The notes under the pieces were generated by a model, which saw nothing but the letters and a program-made list of their open reading frames with translations, did not search any database and was not told where the DNA came from. A stretch of DNA of 64,000 nt from Zeaxanthinibacter sp. PT1 (lineage in GTDB: Bacteria > Bacteroidota > Bacteroidia > Flavobacteriales > Flavobacteriaceae): assembly GCF_028464225.1 (NCBI RefSeq), contig NZ_JAQPCN010000005.1, forward strand, positions 184,382-248,381, read 5' to 3'. Both the position numbers and the translations under genes were made by a program. Shown here in pieces: positions 43,994-53,247 of the stretch (within the stretch, counting starts at the first letter, position 1; the number at the start of each line of letters is the position of its first letter).

Positions 43994-44764
43994 TCAGGAT
44001 GCCTCCTGTAGTTCCGGGTATTCATATGGTTCTGATATTCCAGGTATATTTCCCGCATAGTCTTTTCCCCTAAGCCTGCGTACAGTATGAGCCTGGAGGG
44101 AGTCCGCAGGGAAACTCCTGATCATTTCCGACAGGCCTTTCTGATCAACCGGGTCGTTTATTGGGCTCAACCAGTCATCTTCCATTCCTTCCGGAATAAT
44201 GAAGGGCATCCTCGGCCCGGCGAGTTTAGGATTGTTGTGTATTTGTGCCAATAGTGGATTTCCTACTGTGGTCACTATACTAAAGGTAGTCAGGTATTCT
44301 CCGGAATCACGATCTGCCCAAGTATTCCAAAGCCCGGCAAAAGCCATGGGCTCCCCGTTTTTGAAAGAAATAAAATACGGGTAGGTCTTTCCTTTATAAT
44401 GATGATGTTCATAGAATCCGTCTACATAGATGAGACAGCGGTGCTCTTTGGCAGCATCACGGAAGGCCGGTTTTTCAAAGATGGTCTCTCCCCGTGCATT
44501 GAGAGTGTTATTCCAGAATTTCTGTTGTTGCTGCCTGTCCTTTACCCAGTGTGGTACCAAGCCCCACTGTGCTACTATGGGCAGGTAGGGAGATTCTTCC
44601 GTGTAGATCAGTAGTTTAGGATGTTGGAATCCCGAAGCGTGGAAAAGTGGCAAGTCTGTTAAGGGGAGGATGGTCTGTTCAATTTCTTTGACGGCATTTT
44701 CGTCCCCACTGCGTTTAGCCCTTTTCAATTGTGCTTCCTTGCTGCTTTTTATGTCATAACACAT
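43994..44764 (-). CDS. SOS response-associated peptidase (SRAP, HMCES/YedK-like)
   Basis: Covalently captures abasic sites in single-stranded DNA (256 aa). The N-terminal MCYDIKS provides the crosslinking Cys-2. Further conserved parts are NARGETIFEKPAFRDAAKEH, the active Glu in YVDGFYEHHH, and a His in LLAQIHNNPK before PRMPFIIPEG. It has no signal peptide and is out of place functionally in an operon of exported hydrolases; gaps of 41 and 56 bases on either side leave room for its own transcription. Confidence 0.92.
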   Translation of the reverse strand: MCYDIKSSKEAQLKRAKRSGDENAVKEIEQTILPLTDLPLFHASGFQHPKLLIYTEESPYLPIVAQWGLVPHWVKDRQQQQKFWNNTLNARGETIFEKPAFRDAAKEHRCLIYVDGFYEHHHYKGKTYPYFISFKNGEPMAFAGLWNTWADRDSGEYLTTFSIVTTVGNPLLAQIHNNPKLAGPRMPFIIPEGMEDDWLSPINDPVDQKGLSEMIRSFPADSLQAHTVRRLRGKDYAGNIPGISEPYEYPELQEAS

Positions 44765-44820
44765 ATCTCTCCTGGATTTGTCGGTACGGCCCCTCTAAAG
44801 ATATAAAAATGCCATCTTAC

Positions 44821-45717
44821 TTAAAACCTTGTGCCTTTCACCTTCATAGGCAGCGAATACAAGGCATCCATAGCGGTAATGAATAATGTTCTCTGATCTT
44901 TGCCTCCAAAGGTTACATTAGCGGTCCATTCTTCGGGAACGGGGATATGAAGAATCTTTTCGCCTGCAGGGTCAAGGACGGTTACCCCATCCCCGGTGAG
45001 GTACAGGTTGCCCTGATCATCAATGGTCATCCCATCAGAACCCATTTCTGCAAATAAGCTCGCTTTGCCTAATATACCATTGCCCAGTATTTCATAGGCG
45101 TATGTCTTGTTATCGCCTATATCGGCAACGTATAAGGTAGTCGCATCCGCTGTGCCAATAATACCATTGGGCTGTACCAGGTTTTCTGCAGCAATACTGA
45201 TTTCCTTCTTATCCGGACTTAGATAATACACTCTTTCCTGTTCTATTTCCTTTTCTGTACGTTCCCAATACGGTCTTTGATAGTAGGGATCCGTAAAATA
45301 AATACCACCCTCCGGGTCGATCCATAAGTCATTAGGGCCATTGAATTTTTGACCATTATATTCCCCGGCAAGTACTTCGTACTGTTTGTTCCTGTCAATT
45401 TTCCACAGTTGAAACACTTCGTCCGCAGCGGCGACCAGGTGCCCCTGTCGATCCACATATAAGCCATTCGCTCTTCCGGCAGGTTCCATATATACTGAAA
45501 CTTCTCCCGTACCTGAATCCCATTTCAGAATCCGGTTGTTGGGTTGGTCTGTGAAATAGACATTTCCCAGGCTGTCCGAAGCCGGGCCTTCAGTGAATTC
45601 ATATCCTTCAGAAACCAAAGTCAGTGATCCGTCGTTAGCGATCAGCCCAGGACCTGAAGGTTGGCAGGCCGACAGTACTATGAGTAGGGCGCCGGCAAGG
45701 CGTTTTTTGCATTTCAT
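44821..45717 (-). CDS. SMP-30/gluconolactonase-like beta-propeller lipoprotein
   Basis: A 298-aa lipoprotein (IVLSAC, Cys 18) with the six-bladed SMP-30/LRE propeller: YEFTEGPASDSLGNVYFTD (metal Glu), NGPNDLWIDPEGGIYFTD (Asn/Asp), VQPNGIIG, and DGMTIDDQGNLYLTG. It may open sugar lactones outside the inner membrane. Two bases separate it from the upstream D-aminoacylase-like gene, so they are co-translated neighbours. Confidence 0.9.
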   Translation of the reverse strand: MKCKKRLAGALLIVLSACQPSGPGLIANDGSLTLVSEGYEFTEGPASDSLGNVYFTDQPNNRILKWDSGTGEVSVYMEPAGRANGLYVDRQGHLVAAADEVFQLWKIDRNKQYEVLAGEYNGQKFNGPNDLWIDPEGGIYFTDPYYQRPYWERTEKEIEQERVYYLSPDKKEISIAAENLVQPNGIIGTADATTLYVADIGDNKTYAYEILGNGILGKASLFAEMGSDGMTIDDQGNLYLTGDGVTVLDPAGEKILHIPVPEEWTANVTFGGKDQRTLFITAMDALYSLPMKVKGTRF

Positions 45718-45719
45718 TC

Positions 45720-47375
45720 TTAATCTTCCTTATTATACCCGGGTCCGCGTACCACTTTGCCCGGGGTCGCGCCCGTATGTTCTCCTTTATCCAGGACCGC
45801 CGTACCATTGACAAAGACGTACTGAACGCCGGTGGCATATTGATGCGGTTTCTCAAAGGTTGCATTGTCCTTTATCTCCTCTGGGTCAAACAAAACCAGG
45901 TCTGCATAGTAGCCTTCTTTTAATAGGCCTCTTTTTCGAAGCTTCAGGTTATTAGCTGGGAGACCGGTCAGCCTGTGGATAGCTTCTTCCAGGGAAATAA
46001 CCTGCCGATCCCTGACATAGTGCCCCAATAGCCTGGCAAATGAACCATAAGCCCTGGGATGGGTACTTTGTTCTAAAAATATTCCTTCATTGGTATAAGA
46101 TCCGGCATCCGAACAGATAGACATATAAGGCAGTGCCAGTTTTTTTTCGATATTATTTTCATTCATGGAGAAGTACACTACCTGTATCCTGCTGTCATCT
46201 TCAGCAATGAGATCAACAATAGTTTCCTCGGGGGTGGTCTTGCGATCTTCTGCGACCTCCAAGAGGGTTTTACCAATGAGGTTTCGCAACTCTTTATTCT
46301 TAAATCCTACCAGCATTATATTTTCCGGTGGCACATGAAATTTAATTTCATCGATCATCGCCGCGCGCTTTCGCTCCTGGCCGATCAAATTCATGGTGGC
46401 GGAATGACCTCCTTCTTTAGCCCAATCCGGTAAGAGGATATTGAGCCCCGTAGAACTGGCGTTATACATATACATATCTGTTGTGATATCCAGTCCGGCT
46501 GCCCTGGCACTATCGATCTTGGCTATAGCAGGATCCAGTAGATCCCAATTCTCTGTTCCTGAGGCTTTAAAGTGATAGATTTCGGCGGGCACATCTGCCT
46601 GGGCTGCGATTTGGATCACTTCATCTACAGCTTCCAATAGTTGGTCCTCTTCATTTCGGATATGGGAAATATACATGCCGTCGTAGTCCGCGACCACTTT
46701 GGCTAATTCAATGATCTCTTCAGTGTTCGCATGGCCGCTGGGAACATAAATGAGAGAGGTGGAAAGTCCCACAGCTCCTTCCTCCATCGCTTGCTTTAAG
46801 AGCGATTTCATTTCCTCCATTTCTGCACTGCTTGGTTTCCTGTTCTCATAGCCCATCACATACTCCCGGAGGGTACCATTACCAACAAAAGAGGCAATAT
46901 TTGTCGAGACTCCTTTTTCCTCTAAGTGTTCTAGGTATTCCCCGAGACTGTTCCATGGTATATCATACTTGATATCTTGTTGTGAATTACGCATCTCTTC
47001 TTTAGTACGCTCGTTCAACGGACCCATGGAATGTCCTTCTCCCATTACCTCCAGGGTAACACCCTGCCTGATATCGCCTTGAGAACGGCCATCTTCCAGC
47101 AATGAGACATTGGCCCAGCTGAGCATATTGATAAACCCGGGAGCAAGGACGAGTCCCTCAGCATCGATAATCTTTTTACCCCTAGCGTTATCCAGATTTC
47201 CGATAGCTGCAATGGTATCGGCGTTAATGGCAACATCGCCTGTATACGAGGCTTGCCCACTACCATCTATCAATTGAGCATTACTGATTATCACATCGTA
47301 TTCCGTAGTTTCTGAACATGCGCAAAAAAGGACAGCGCCTAGCATGCTGATCCATATTTTTTTTAAGGTGTTCAT
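45720..47375 (-). CDS. D-aminoacylase-like amidohydrolase lipoprotein with altered metal site
   Basis: A 551-aa lipoprotein (FCAC, Cys 20) of the N-acyl-D-amino-acid deacylase group in the amidohydrolase superfamily. Opening NAQLIDGSG and LAPGF are standard, but the usual HxH metal motif after GFI is replaced by FINMLSWANV (81-90). The Cys-bearing GNCG-type loop reads VMGEGHSMGP (110-119), with E113 where Cys is usual. Later ligands look kept: YISHIRNEEDQL, EIYHFKASG, and CSDAGSY. It may use one metal or have changed chemistry. Operon context suggests D-amino acid or N-acyl sugar substrates. Confidence 0.85.
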   Translation of the reverse strand: MNTLKKIWISMLGAVLFCACSETTEYDVIISNAQLIDGSGQASYTGDVAINADTIAAIGNLDNARGKKIIDAEGLVLAPGFINMLSWANVSLLEDGRSQGDIRQGVTLEVMGEGHSMGPLNERTKEEMRNSQQDIKYDIPWNSLGEYLEHLEEKGVSTNIASFVGNGTLREYVMGYENRKPSSAEMEEMKSLLKQAMEEGAVGLSTSLIYVPSGHANTEEIIELAKVVADYDGMYISHIRNEEDQLLEAVDEVIQIAAQADVPAEIYHFKASGTENWDLLDPAIAKIDSARAAGLDITTDMYMYNASSTGLNILLPDWAKEGGHSATMNLIGQERKRAAMIDEIKFHVPPENIMLVGFKNKELRNLIGKTLLEVAEDRKTTPEETIVDLIAEDDSRIQVVYFSMNENNIEKKLALPYMSICSDAGSYTNEGIFLEQSTHPRAYGSFARLLGHYVRDRQVISLEEAIHRLTGLPANNLKLRKRGLLKEGYYADLVLFDPEEIKDNATFEKPHQYATGVQYVFVNGTAVLDKGEHTGATPGKVVRGPGYNKED

Positions 47376-47389
47376 TGGTCTATTGGTGT

Positions 47390-48343
47390 TTATGGGTTGG
47401 TATAGGAATAACTGACGAAAGCCAGGCTTGTACTGTCCGGGGCCCAGGAAGGTACATTGATGGTACCTTGTCCGCCAAAAAGTGATGCGAGGATTTTGAT
47501 CTCCCCGGTTTGTAGATCCATCAGTCTTAACTCTACTTCTTTTTCCGGGGGATGCTCACTGGCCGGTACATCTTCTGAAAAACTGACAAAAACCAGCCAG
47601 CGCCCGTCGGGAGAAGGGTGGGGGAACCAGTCATTTTTCTTATCCGTGGTCAATTGTTCAGGATTACTGCCATCGGCCAGCATACGCCAGATCTGCATGG
47701 TGCCTGTTCGGACAGAATTGAAATAGATATAACGACCATCCGGGGAGTAATCCGGGCCATCATCCAGACCCTCAGCACTTGTCAGCCGTTGCTCTTCGCC
47801 ACCATTGACAGGAACAGTATAGATATCGTAGTTTCCATTTCTTTCGGCGCAATAGGCGAGGGTTTGACCGTCCGGGGACCATCCATGCCAATAAGAAGGC
47901 CCTTTAGCAGTAATTTTTTTAGGTGATCCACCTTGGATGGGCAAGGTATAGATGAGCGATTTTCCGTTCTCTGTCTGGTCACTGATCACCAGTGTTTTGC
48001 CATCCGGAGAAATACCATGGTCATTGTTGATGCGTTTGGCAAACCCTGTATTAATTAATTCCGGAGATCCATCCTGGAGGTCAATCCTGTATAACAGCCC
48101 ATTACTATTATAGATCAGACTTTTACCGTCCGGGGTCCAATTGGGGGCTTCTAGGTGTATGGCAGAATCTAAAACCACATAGCGCTCCCCTGTTTTTATA
48201 TCAATGGTCTGAAGTGTGCTGACCAATTGCCGGGTGCTGTCCGACGGCTCAGTTTGCATGTTCGCTGGGCATGCAAAGGATGCGGGGGAAGCAGTGAAGA
48301 AAAAAGTGGCAACTCCCAATACTAGTGCCTTTGTAATTAACAT
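47390..48343 (-). CDS. TolB-like WD40/PD40 propeller protein, exported
   Basis: A 317-aa exported protein ([18 protein letters not shown] signal). At least five blades carry the PD40/TolB repeat: [62 protein letters not shown] and [15 protein letters not shown]. It resembles periplasmic TolB-type propellers that bind proteins; here it may be a sensor or carrier for the operon's products. ATG 48343 is preferred, since the longer frame from 48529 has no signal and would cover the mazG promoter. First gene of the operon. Confidence 0.88.
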   Translation of the reverse strand: MLITKALVLGVATFFFTASPASFACPANMQTEPSDSTRQLVSTLQTIDIKTGERYVVLDSAIHLEAPNWTPDGKSLIYNSNGLLYRIDLQDGSPELINTGFAKRINNDHGISPDGKTLVISDQTENGKSLIYTLPIQGGSPKKITAKGPSYWHGWSPDGQTLAYCAERNGNYDIYTVPVNGGEEQRLTSAEGLDDGPDYSPDGRYIYFNSVRTGTMQIWRMLADGSNPEQLTTDKKNDWFPHPSPDGRWLVFVSFSEDVPASEHPPEKEVELRLMDLQTGEIKILASLFGGQGTINVPSWAPDSTSLAFVSYSYTNP

Positions 48344-48475
48344 GTTTAGAGTGGTCTGGGTTATCGAATAAAGATACCAAAACCTTCTTTTCGGGATATC
48401 ACATATCTGATCAAATCCTTTGAGTATATAAAAGCCCTCGGCGAAAAAATACGGGAGATATTTTCCCTGTATTTG

Positions 48476-48483
48476 TACTTTTG
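48476..48483 (+). promoter_or_regulatory. mazG -7 box
   Basis: TACTTTTG, 15 bases before ATG 48499. No strong -33. Confidence 0.4.
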
Positions 48484-48498
48484 CCCAAATTGAACGAT

Positions 48499-49272
48499 AT
48501 GAATTCCAGGGAATCCCAATTAAAAGCAATAGACCGTCTCCTGACCATCATGGACGAATTACGAGCAGAATGTCCCTGGGATAAAAAACAGACCCTGCAA
48601 AGCTTGCGGCACCTAACCATAGAAGAGACTTACGAGTTAGGGGATGCTATCCTGGACAATAACCTGGATGAAGTAAGAAAAGAATTAGGAGACCTGTTAC
48701 TTCATATTGTCTTTTACGCCAAAATCGGGTCGGAAACAGGAGATTTTGATATTGCTGATGTGGCGAATGGGATCTCGGAAAAACTGGTTCATCGCCACCC
48801 CCATATTTACGGGGACGTTTCTGCCCAGACCGAGGAAGAGGTTAAGAAGAACTGGGAGAATATTAAGTTGAAAGAAGGGAAGAGTAGTGTTCTTGAAGGA
48901 GTGCCGGCCAGCCTGCCTGCCCTGGTAAAGGCCAACCGGATACAGGATAAGGTGGCCGGAGTTGGTTTTGACTGGGAGCGACCAGAACAGGTATTTGAAA
49001 AAGTACGGGAAGAACTCTCTGAACTGGAGCATGAAGTAAATTCAGGAACAGAAGACAGGATAGAAGCAGAATTCGGAGATGTCCTCTTTTCTATGGTCAA
49101 TTATGCACGCTTCCTGAATGTTAACCCTGAAAATGCATTGGAGCGCACGAATAAAAAGTTTATCAGGAGGTTCCAGTTCCTCGAAACAAAAGCGAAAGAA
49201 TCCGGTAAAAGCCTTAAGGAAATGAGTCTTGAAGAAATGGACGTCTTCTGGGAAGAGGCTAAGAAAGCCTGA
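48499..49272 (+). CDS. mazG: Nucleoside triphosphate pyrophosphohydrolase MazG
   Basis: Hydrolyses (d)NTPs to NMPs, a house-cleaning enzyme (257 aa). Two MazG domains: the first has [29 protein letters not shown] and [13 protein letters not shown] (metal-binding EExxE...ExxD), the second [12 protein letters not shown] and [20 protein letters not shown] 48499 is the family start; the in-frame TTG at 48481 lies in the promoter. I recall mazG directly after DUF5606 in related genomes; here they are 9.3 kb apart. Confidence 0.96.
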   Translation: MNSRESQLKAIDRLLTIMDELRAECPWDKKQTLQSLRHLTIEETYELGDAILDNNLDEVRKELGDLLLHIVFYAKIGSETGDFDIADVANGISEKLVHRHPHIYGDVSAQTEEEVKKNWENIKLKEGKSSVLEGVPASLPALVKANRIQDKVAGVGFDWERPEQVFEKVREELSELEHEVNSGTEDRIEAEFGDVLFSMVNYARFLNVNPENALERTNKKFIRRFQFLETKAKESGKSLKEMSLEEMDVFWEEAKKA

Positions 49273-49311
49273 GAACCGGATTAAAACCACCGGAAAGTCG
49301 GTTTAACCGTA

Positions 49312-49319
49312 TATATTTG
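49312..49319 (+). promoter_or_regulatory. -7 box of the MATE exporter gene
   Basis: TATATTTG. It overlaps the possible TTG start at 49317, so it argues for the downstream TTG at 49341. Confidence 0.45.
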
Positions 49320-49340
49320 CCACGCCAAAAAAACAATGCT

Positions 49341-50723
49341 TTGTTCGGGGATTATACCAGAGAATTTAAATACAATATACGCCTTGCCACACCGGTAATC
49401 CTCGGTTTACTCGGTCATACCTTCGTCGCATTCGCCGATAACATCATGGTGGGACAATTGGGAACTGCAGAACTGGCAGCCGTTTCCCTCGGCAACAGTT
49501 TTGTCTTTATCGCTATGTCTATAGGGATTGGATTCTCAACGGCAATTACTCCCCTTGTAGCTGAGGCCGATGGGGCAGGGCAGGCAACAGATGCCAAAAA
49601 TGCCCTAAAGCACGGCTTGGTACTATGTACCGTATTGGCTGTTGCCCTATTTGGGTTGATGCTCTTATGTAAACCCCTGATGTACCTCATGGACCAGCCC
49701 GAAGAAGTAGTGGAGTTAGCGCTGCCATACCTGGATTTAGTTGCATTTTCCCTGATCCCCCTGATTATATTCCAGGCATTCAAGCAGTTTTCGGAAGGCT
49801 TGTCACAGACCAGGTACCCCATGTATGCCACAGTCATCGCCAACGTGGTCAATATTACGCTGAACTACTTGCTTATCTTCGGTAAACTAGGGTTTCCGCA
49901 GCTAGGGATAATAGGTGCAGCCATAGGAACCCTGGTGTCACGGGTAATTATGGTGGTATTTATTTGGATGATCCTTAAAAAGAAAGCCAGGTTCAGTTCC
50001 TATGTAACGGGTTTTAAATTCAGGCTGTTGGAGAAGAAGATGATAAGGAAAATTATCGATCTCGGTTTCCCGTCCTCCCTTCAAATGTTCTTTGAAGTAG
50101 CCATTTTTACAGCAGCGATCTGGTTAAGTGGCGTACTTGGAAAGAATCCACAGGCAGCCAACCAGATCGCACTTAACCTGAGCAGCATGACCTTTATGTT
50201 TGGTATGGGGCTTGGGGTGGCGGCCATGATCAGGGTCGGTAACCAAAAGGGTTTGAGAAGTTTCCGGGAATTACGGAGGATCGCACAATCCATATTTTTC
50301 CTGACCTTCTTATTAATGATCGTCTTTGCCACCCTATTCCTATTGGGCAGGAACTGGTTCCCCACTATTTACCTGGATGTTCAGGATCCCGTAAATTATG
50401 TGGATAATATGGAGGTATTACTATTGGCTTCACAACTGCTGTTTGTCGCCGCCTTCTTCCAGATATCGGATGGACTGCAGGTAGTGATCCTTGGAGCACT
50501 GAGAGGACTACAGGATGTAAAAATTCCTACGCTGATCACGTTTATTGCCTATTGGTTGATCGGATTCCCGGTCAGTTTTTACCTCGGACTCCATACAGAG
50601 CTGGGGAGCAGCGGAATATGGATAGGGCTTCTGGCCGGCCTGTCGGCTTCAGCCATTATGTTGTATATTCGATTCAATTTTATGACAAAACGATTGATCA
50701 GGCTTGGTAGTGAACCCCGGTAA
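49341..50723 (+). CDS. MATE family multidrug exporter
   Basis: A 460-aa inner-membrane antiporter (12 helices) of the MATE/NorM family that expels drugs or metabolites using Na+ or H+. Features: LATPVILGLLGHTFVAFADN with the helix-1 Pro and Asp, GELGxAxLAA-like GQLGTAELAAVSLGN, and FKQFSEGLSQTRYPMYA. The second half repeats the pattern (IIDLGFPSSLQMFFEVAIFT). TTG 49341 is chosen because the other in-frame start, 49317, lies inside a TATATTTG promoter box; either leaves the first helix intact. Confidence 0.93.
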   Translation: MFGDYTREFKYNIRLATPVILGLLGHTFVAFADNIMVGQLGTAELAAVSLGNSFVFIAMSIGIGFSTAITPLVAEADGAGQATDAKNALKHGLVLCTVLAVALFGLMLLCKPLMYLMDQPEEVVELALPYLDLVAFSLIPLIIFQAFKQFSEGLSQTRYPMYATVIANVVNITLNYLLIFGKLGFPQLGIIGAAIGTLVSRVIMVVFIWMILKKKARFSSYVTGFKFRLLEKKMIRKIIDLGFPSSLQMFFEVAIFTAAIWLSGVLGKNPQAANQIALNLSSMTFMFGMGLGVAAMIRVGNQKGLRSFRELRRIAQSIFFLTFLLMIVFATLFLLGRNWFPTIYLDVQDPVNYVDNMEVLLLASQLLFVAAFFQISDGLQVVILGALRGLQDVKIPTLITFIAYWLIGFPVSFYLGLHTELGSSGIWIGLLAGLSASAIMLYIRFNFMTKRLIRLGSEPR

Positions 50724-50784
50724 ATACGGCAATTTTAAAAGCCGGTTACACAGCTGGTCTATGTTTAAATAAGAAAAATAAAAT

Positions 50785-51012
50785 ATGGAACTTCCAAAAT
50801 TTTTACTTGGAGACAATACGGATTACCCTAACGCAATTTTCATCGTGCATACAGAATACCCCAGGTTCATTATTAACCTTGAGGACGATGAAGTAGAATG
50901 GCTAGAAGAATTTTCACAGGAAGATGAGGAGGAACTGGAAAGTGAAGCAACTGATTTGATAGAGAAGGCTACTGCTTTTTATGACCGGGAAGTAAGCCGA
51001 TACGAAGAGTGA
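50785..51012 (+). CDS. Small acidic conserved protein
   Basis: A 75-aa cytosolic protein, strongly acidic in its second half (EEFSQEDEEELESEATDLIE). The start MELPKFLLGDNTDYPNAIFI and PRFIINLEDDEVEWLEEF read like a small single-domain fold. I recall similar short proteins in Flavobacteria but know of no function. It is followed after 1 base by the PAP2 gene, so they are likely co-translated. Confidence 0.75.
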   Translation: MELPKFLLGDNTDYPNAIFIVHTEYPRFIINLEDDEVEWLEEFSQEDEEELESEATDLIEKATAFYDREVSRYEE

Positions 51013-51013
51013 T

Positions 51014-51583
51014 ATGAAGGAGACCCTTATTCAAGCAGACAAGGACCTTTTCTTATTTCTTAATGGGCTGGGTACGCCCGCCTGGGATGACTTCTGGATG
51101 TTTATGACCGACAAATGGAGTGCAATTCCATTATATGTCATTTTGCTTTTCCTGGTTTACCGCAAATTCGGGTTAAAAGGCACCCTGATGCTCCTGGTAA
51201 GCGTGGCATTGCTGATCACCTGTACGGACCAACTTTCCAATTTCTTTAAATATGGTTTTGCAAGGCCAAGACCCTGCTATGACCTGGATCTAAGCCTTGT
51301 TATGCGACAGGTGAAGTCCTATTGCGGAGGTCAATATGGTTTTTTCTCTGCTCACGCGGCTAATGCAATGGGAGTAGGCGTATTCTTCTTCCAGTTATTC
51401 AAGGACAGCCGACGCTATTTTGCATGGTTACTATTATTATGGGCAATCATGGTAGGATATAGCCGAATCTACATCGGGGTACATTACCCCTTAGACGTTC
51501 TCGCGGGTATGGGTATAGGAACAGTATTCGGGTACATCTTCTCGGGTTTATATAAAATTGTATTACGTAAAAGCAGAGGATGA
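51014..51583 (+). CDS. PAP2-family membrane phosphatase
   Basis: A 189-aa protein with about five helices and the three phosphatase motifs: KYGFARPRPC (motif 1), GFFSAHAANAMG (motif 2, SAHA instead of PSGH) and SRIYIGVHYPLDVLAG (motif 3, with catalytic His). It probably dephosphorylates undecaprenyl pyrophosphate or lipid phosphates at the outer face of the inner membrane, fitting the GT39 gene that overlaps its end by 4 bases. Confidence 0.92.
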   Translation: MKETLIQADKDLFLFLNGLGTPAWDDFWMFMTDKWSAIPLYVILLFLVYRKFGLKGTLMLLVSVALLITCTDQLSNFFKYGFARPRPCYDLDLSLVMRQVKSYCGGQYGFFSAHAANAMGVGVFFFQLFKDSRRYFAWLLLLWAIMVGYSRIYIGVHYPLDVLAGMGIGTVFGYIFSGLYKIVLRKSRG

Positions 51584-53241
51584 TCAAGGATTCTCAATAT
51601 CGCCTGATGCTCTTATTGATCAGCCTGGTATACCTGGTAGGCTTATTTGTTACCCTGTTCGAAAATGACTCGGCTCAGTTTGCCGTCATGGCCATGCGCA
51701 TGGTGCAAGAGAATGATTTCCTGAGCCTGGTGAAGGGCACCGAAGAATACTTGGATAAACCTCATATGCACTACTGGCTCGCTGCACTGTCCTATAAACT
51801 ATTCGGACTTCATGACTGGGCCTATCGCATCCCTGCAATACTCGTCACCTTTTTAGGAGCTTATAGTTGTTACGGGCTTGGAAAACTCTTATATCGCCGA
51901 GAAGTGGGCTGGCTGGCTTCCCTTATTTTCCTGTCTGCACAGACCATCGTACTGTCCGGGATCGATGTGCGAACCGATGCCGTACTTACCGGTTTTACCG
52001 TATTTGCTCTATGGCAACTTGCAACCTATTTAGAGACCAGTTCTCTGCGGGCTATTCTATTGGGGGCCTTCGGTGCAGCTATTGCCTTTTCGACCAAGGG
52101 TCAGATCGCATTGTTGGTATTGGGTTTACCGCTCCTCTGCCATATAGCGTATAAAAAATATTGGAGTGCCCTAATTCATTGGAAGGTATTGCTGGCCATC
52201 GTAATTTTTGGGATCAGTATCAGCCCAATGCTCTATGCCTATTATCAACAATTTGACCTGCATCCGGAAAAAGTGATCAGGGGGCAGTCTGGGAGAAGTG
52301 GGATTCTTTTCATTTTTTGGGAGCAAAGTTTTGAACGACTCAGTGGAGAAGGAGTGGGTAAGAACAGCAGTGATTATTTCTTTTTCTTCCACACCTTTCT
52401 CTGGGTATTTTTGCCCTGGACCATCGTTGGGCTAGCAGCTTATGGTAAGCGAATGAAAACCCTGGTCAGGCAACGCTTTAAAAAATATGCAGGGCTCGAA
52501 TTAATGACCCTGGGCGGAATTACCCTCATCTTTATAATTATCAGTTTTGCACAGTTTAAGCTACCGCACTATTTAAATATTACCATTCCATTATTCGCAA
52601 TACTATCTGCCGTGTTCCTATACGAGCTTTATGACAGCAGAAACCGCAAGGTTTTAAGATGGTTGCTCGGGTTTCAGCATTTTATTTTTGGATTGGTAAT
52701 CCTATGTGTTTCATTCATCGGCTGGTATGTCTTCCCTTCATCTTTCGGAAAGTGGTTTTCCGGGTTTTTAGTGATTGCCGGACTAACGACCTGGTATCTC
52801 TTGGGTAGGGTAGGAGTCTACAGAAAGCTGGTGTTCCTGGGGTTAATGAGTTCATTACTGTTGAACCTGATGCTGAATGCTTATTTCTACCCGCAATTAT
52901 TGGAGTACCAGGGGGGGTCTAATATGGCAAAAGTGGTGGCCGAGGAAGGAATCCCGACGGATCGTATTTTTAAACTCACTGACCGGCATACATGGGCGCT
53001 CGACTTTTACAATAAGCGGCCACTAAGTAAGATCGGGCCAGAGCAGTTGGCATCTGCAGACAATACCTGGCTGTATGTAACCGAGAAAGAAAGGGCAGAT
53101 TTACAAAGCGATGGTTATGTCTGGGATCGGGAGTACGCCGTAGATCAGTTCAGAATCACCAGGTTGCAAGCAAGATTTCTAAACCCAGATACCCGTAAGG
53201 AGGTATTACATCAGATGTACCTGTTGCATCTTAGGCCTTAA
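51580..53241 (+). CDS. Glycosyltransferase family 39 (ArnT-like)
   Basis: A 553-aa inner-membrane enzyme with ~11 helices that moves a sugar from a polyprenyl-phosphate carrier to an acceptor at the periplasmic side. The first-loop motif FENDSAQFAVMAMRM (E/D pair) and the second-loop YLDKPHMHYWLAALSYKLFG are GT39/PMT hallmarks. WEQSFERLSGEG and FLPWTIVGL follow. The C-terminal ~130 residues are periplasmic. Its start overlaps the PAP2 stop (ATGA). Confidence 0.9.
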   Translation: MIKDSQYRLMLLLISLVYLVGLFVTLFENDSAQFAVMAMRMVQENDFLSLVKGTEEYLDKPHMHYWLAALSYKLFGLHDWAYRIPAILVTFLGAYSCYGLGKLLYRREVGWLASLIFLSAQTIVLSGIDVRTDAVLTGFTVFALWQLATYLETSSLRAILLGAFGAAIAFSTKGQIALLVLGLPLLCHIAYKKYWSALIHWKVLLAIVIFGISISPMLYAYYQQFDLHPEKVIRGQSGRSGILFIFWEQSFERLSGEGVGKNSSDYFFFFHTFLWVFLPWTIVGLAAYGKRMKTLVRQRFKKYAGLELMTLGGITLIFIIISFAQFKLPHYLNITIPLFAILSAVFLYELYDSRNRKVLRWLLGFQHFIFGLVILCVSFIGWYVFPSSFGKWFSGFLVIAGLTTWYLLGRVGVYRKLVFLGLMSSLLLNLMLNAYFYPQLLEYQGGSNMAKVVAEEGIPTDRIFKLTDRHTWALDFYNKRPLSKIGPEQLASADNTWLYVTEKERADLQSDGYVWDREYAVDQFRITRLQARFLNPDTRKEVLHQMYLLHLRP

Positions 53242-53247
53242 CTTAAC

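Noticed and set aside
48344..48529. 62-residue N-terminal extension of the TolB-like protein
   Set aside because: It is not signal-like and would cover the mazG promoter and start; [11 protein letters not shown] at 48343 is a proper signal peptide.
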